Positions 6,458-7,741 of a stretch of 7,741 nt of DNA are shown here, piece after piece (positions within the stretch are counted from its first letter, which is position 1; every line of letters begins with the position of its first letter). Made by a program: the position numbers and the translations under genes. This DNA comes from Chloroflexota bacterium (lineage in GTDB: Bacteria; Chloroflexota; Anaerolineae; Anaerolineales; Villigracilaceae), in the NCBI GenBank assembly GCA_023484185.1, contig JAMDBC010000184.1:1-7741 (forward strand), read 5' to 3'. The notes below the pieces were generated by a model, which saw only the letters and a program-made list of their open reading frames with translations, ran no database searches and was not told where the DNA came from.

Positions 6458-6802
6458 TCAAGTTTGCACTTCGAGACTATCCAAATAAACGCCGGCGCCG
6501 TTCGTCACTTTCAAGGCAAACGCGCCGCATTGCGGGCAGGAAGAAAATAATTCATCGATGGCGACATCTTTGTCGCAAGCTGTGCAATGAGCCTGGCCGG
6601 GAGCACTATCAAATTCCAGGGTGGCACCTTCCGCGATCGAGCCAGCCGACAAAGAGTCAAAATAGAAGCGGATCGAATCCGGTGTGGCGTCTGACAGCGC
6701 GCCGATGATGACGCGCACGCGAGTGACGCGCTTGGCGTTGGCTTCCTGCGCGTGTTGCATGGTATGAGTGAATAGATCTTCGGTTAAGCCGCTCTCATGC
6801 AT
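6458..6802 (-). CDS. hypA: Hydrogenase nickel incorporation protein HypA
   Basis: Nickel metallochaperone that, usually with the GTPase HypB, loads nickel into the large subunit after the iron centre is inserted. It is 114 aa, the normal length. MHE at the N-terminus supplies the nickel-binding His2, which fixes ATG 6802 as the start. The zinc site is two CxxC pairs: CTAC (Cys73, Cys76) and CPQC (Cys89, Cys92). The start has only a moderate ribosome site (AAGGA about 10 nt upstream), so translation may depend partly on the protease gene, whose stop is 13 nt upstream. hypB is not seen in this window, unlike many hypAB pairs. Confidence 0.95.
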   Translation of the reverse strand: MHESGLTEDLFTHTMQHAQEANAKRVTRVRVIIGALSDATPDSIRFYFDSLSAGSIAEGATLEFDSAPGQAHCTACDKDVAIDELFSSCPQCGAFALKVTNGAGVYLDSLEVQT

Positions 6803-6815
6803 CGGTGTTAATTCC

Positions 6816-7331
6816 TTATGATGGATTTCCAGACAATGATTTCAAACTGTATCGCTCTGCAATCTTTTCTGTGGCGACGACAACAGCCGCTTCAATCGCG
6901 GACGAGATGCCGGGCTCGATCATCTGTGGGATTTCGCCTACGTCGCAAACGATGACCGTGACCTTGACGCCACAGTCATCCTGCAATTCGCGCAGCATGT
7001 TGGACGTTGGGACCTGGTGAAGCGAGAAGTCATCCACTTTGGTGACGGGCAATGACTCGACTGGAATCTCCGAGACGCTCCCTATTTCCTGTCCCCAATC
7101 CACCGCGTCCATGATGACAATTTCCTGCGGACGAGTCTCGCTCAGGCTGACAGTAAAGAGCACTTTGCGCGCACCTGTACCAACGTCAATGGCATAAACA
7201 TCATCGGGAACATCGAAGTGACGAGAGAGATAGTCAATCACTTCTGGCCCAAAGCCATCGTTACCAAATAGCATATTTCCAACGCCGAGGATCAGCACGC
7301 GCGCGCGGCAGAAAGAAGGAAGAATATCCAT
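6816..7331 (-). CDS. Hydrogenase maturation protease (HybD/HycI/HoxW/FrhD family)
   Basis: Nickel-dependent endopeptidase that removes the C-terminal peptide of the large subunit once nickel is in place. It is 171 aa, the usual size. RVLILGVGNMLFGNDGFGPE (11-30) is the family signature. By comparison with E. coli HybD (Glu16, Asp62, His93), the nickel-sensing residues are Asp25, Asp75 (in IVIMDAVD) and His105 (in FSLHQVP). GNDGFG, with Asn before the metal-binding Asp, is a mild variant of the common DDG/DEG form. The ATG at 7331 has only a weak AGG 6 nt upstream. The expected substrate is the large subunit encoded just upstream, whose cleavage motif DPCLSCATH is followed by a 25-residue tail. 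It likely heads the maturation part of the operon. Confidence 0.94.
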   Translation of the reverse strand: MDILPSFCRARVLILGVGNMLFGNDGFGPEVIDYLSRHFDVPDDVYAIDVGTGARKVLFTVSLSETRPQEIVIMDAVDWGQEIGSVSEIPVESLPVTKVDDFSLHQVPTSNMLRELQDDCGVKVTVIVCDVGEIPQMIEPGISSAIEAAVVVATEKIAERYSLKSLSGNPS

Positions 7332-7338
7332 GAAATGC

Positions 7339-7410
7339 CTAAAGTGGGAAGTGCGAAGTGACTAAAGTGATTGCATCCCCACTTCGCGCTTTAGTCACTC
7401 CACACTTTAG
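7339..7410. repeat. Inverted cluster of AAGTG-like short repeats
   Basis: The 86-bp gap between the hydrogenase large subunit and the protease gene is almost filled by copies of a degenerate motif, AAGTG/CACTT, spaced about 7-9 bp (for example AAAGTGG, GAAGTGC, GAAGTGA) and facing each other. CTAAAGTG (7339-7346) pairs with CACTTTAG (7403-7410), and AGTGACTAAAG (7357-7367) pairs with CTTTAGTCACT (7389-7399), so in RNA an outer 8-bp and an inner 11-bp stem can form. No T run follows in the - direction, so it is not a standard intrinsic terminator. Candidate roles are RNA processing or stability between hydrogenase and protease genes, or a dispersed genomic repeat. Confidence 0.75.
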
Positions 7411-7417
7411 CCACTTT

Positions 7418-7741
7418 TCAGTTCGTCAGCGTATCAATGATCTTTCCATCGGGCCCGACGATATCCAGCTTGACGGGGATCGAGCCGTCGAGTTGATGCG
7501 TGGCGCACGAGAGACAAGGATCATAGGCGCGGATCGCCATCTCGACCATGTTGAGCGTGCCCTGGTCATACTGGCCGCCTTTGATCAAAGTCTTGGCGGC
7601 CTGCCGGACCGAAAGATTGATGGCCGAGTTGTTTTGGCAGGTGGCGACGATCAAGTTGACGTGAGTGAGCAGGCCATTATCGTCGGTGGTGTAATCGTGG
7701 ATCAGAGTCCCGCGCGGGGCTTCGACCACGCCCACACCACG
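7418..7741 (-). CDS. [NiFe]-hydrogenase large subunit, group 3-like, C-terminal part
   Basis: The frame is open to the window edge, so only the last 107 codons are present. The large subunit holds the Ni-Fe active site. Visible signatures are VVEAPRGTLIHDY (5-17), NLIVATCQNN (29-38), and RAYDPCLSCATH (71-82). In the last, Cys76 and Cys79 are the C-terminal nickel ligands and His82 is the residue after which the protease cuts. A 25-aa tail (starting QLDGS) follows and would be removed. The EAPRG...HDY and DPCLSCATH forms fit cytosolic group 3 enzymes (MvhA/HoxH/HydA-like) better than membrane uptake enzymes. The subgroup (3b, 3c or 3d) cannot be decided without the N-terminus and the partner subunits. 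It ends with TGA, 86 bp before the protease gene. Confidence 0.95.
   Translation of the reverse strand, partial: RGVGVVEAPRGTLIHDYTTDDNGLLTHVNLIVATCQNNSAINLSVRQAAKTLIKGGQYDQGTLNMVEMAIRAYDPCLSCATHQLDGSIPVKLDIVGPDGKIIDTLTN

Noticed and set aside
7339..7410. CRISPR array
   Set aside because: Repeat units are 5-8 bp, degenerate, in opposed orientation and without unique spacers of 30 bp or more.

Overview
The window holds two unrelated blocks separated by about 0.7 kb of mostly non-coding DNA. It reads like a free-living anaerobic or facultative bacterium. Several proteins (the Dpp-type permeases, the C39-like peptidase, the hydrogenase accessory set, the ComM remnant) resemble those I associate with Chloroflexota, class Anaerolineae. 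That placement is an impression from sequence style, not a measured match.

Left block (1-3303). The 3' end of a dppB-type and a complete dppC-type permease gene lie on the + strand and end at a clear intrinsic terminator (1459-1486). They are two parts of a peptide/nickel-type ABC importer whose binding protein and ATPases are not in view. Converging on them from the - strand is a full-length alanine racemase gene (alr, 2602-1505). Divergent from alr, 38 bp away, is a C39-like cysteine peptidase gene (2641-3303). The gap between these two holds one self-complementary ATTATAAT that can act as the -10 box in both directions.

Middle (3304-4030). No intact gene is visible. On the - strand there is a C-terminal scrap of the ATPase ComM/YifB, clearly a gene remnant. 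To its right is a - strand intrinsic terminator (3777-3818). Beyond that is an unusually structured stretch (3845-3980) with nested and mutually exclusive hairpins, with a possible - strand -10 box upstream at 3995-4000. This could be the 3' UTR of the hydrogenase operon or a separate small RNA of about 200 nt.

Right block (4031-7741), all on the - strand. In transcription order it runs: the C-terminal end of a cytosolic (group 3-like) [NiFe]-hydrogenase large subunit, a hydrogenase maturation protease, hypA, hypC, hypD and hypE. hypA to hypE are tightly packed, with ATGA and 17-nt overlaps and Shine-Dalgarno sites inside or touching the preceding gene. Together they encode nickel delivery (HypA), Fe(CN)2CO assembly (HypC, HypD, HypE) and removal of the large-subunit C-terminal peptide (protease). 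hypB and hypF are not in the window. A 72-bp inverted cluster of AAGTG-like repeats sits between the large subunit and the protease.

The most striking observation is in hypD. The reading frame is well conserved over 372 codons but is interrupted at codon 232 by an in-frame TAG, with no frameshift. The second half carries the conserved C-terminal cysteines expected to hold the [4Fe-4S] cluster. The explanation is a nonsense mutation, a base-calling error, or UAG readthrough. The C39-like gene in the same window appears to use TAG as an ordinary terminator, which argues against a wholesale code change.
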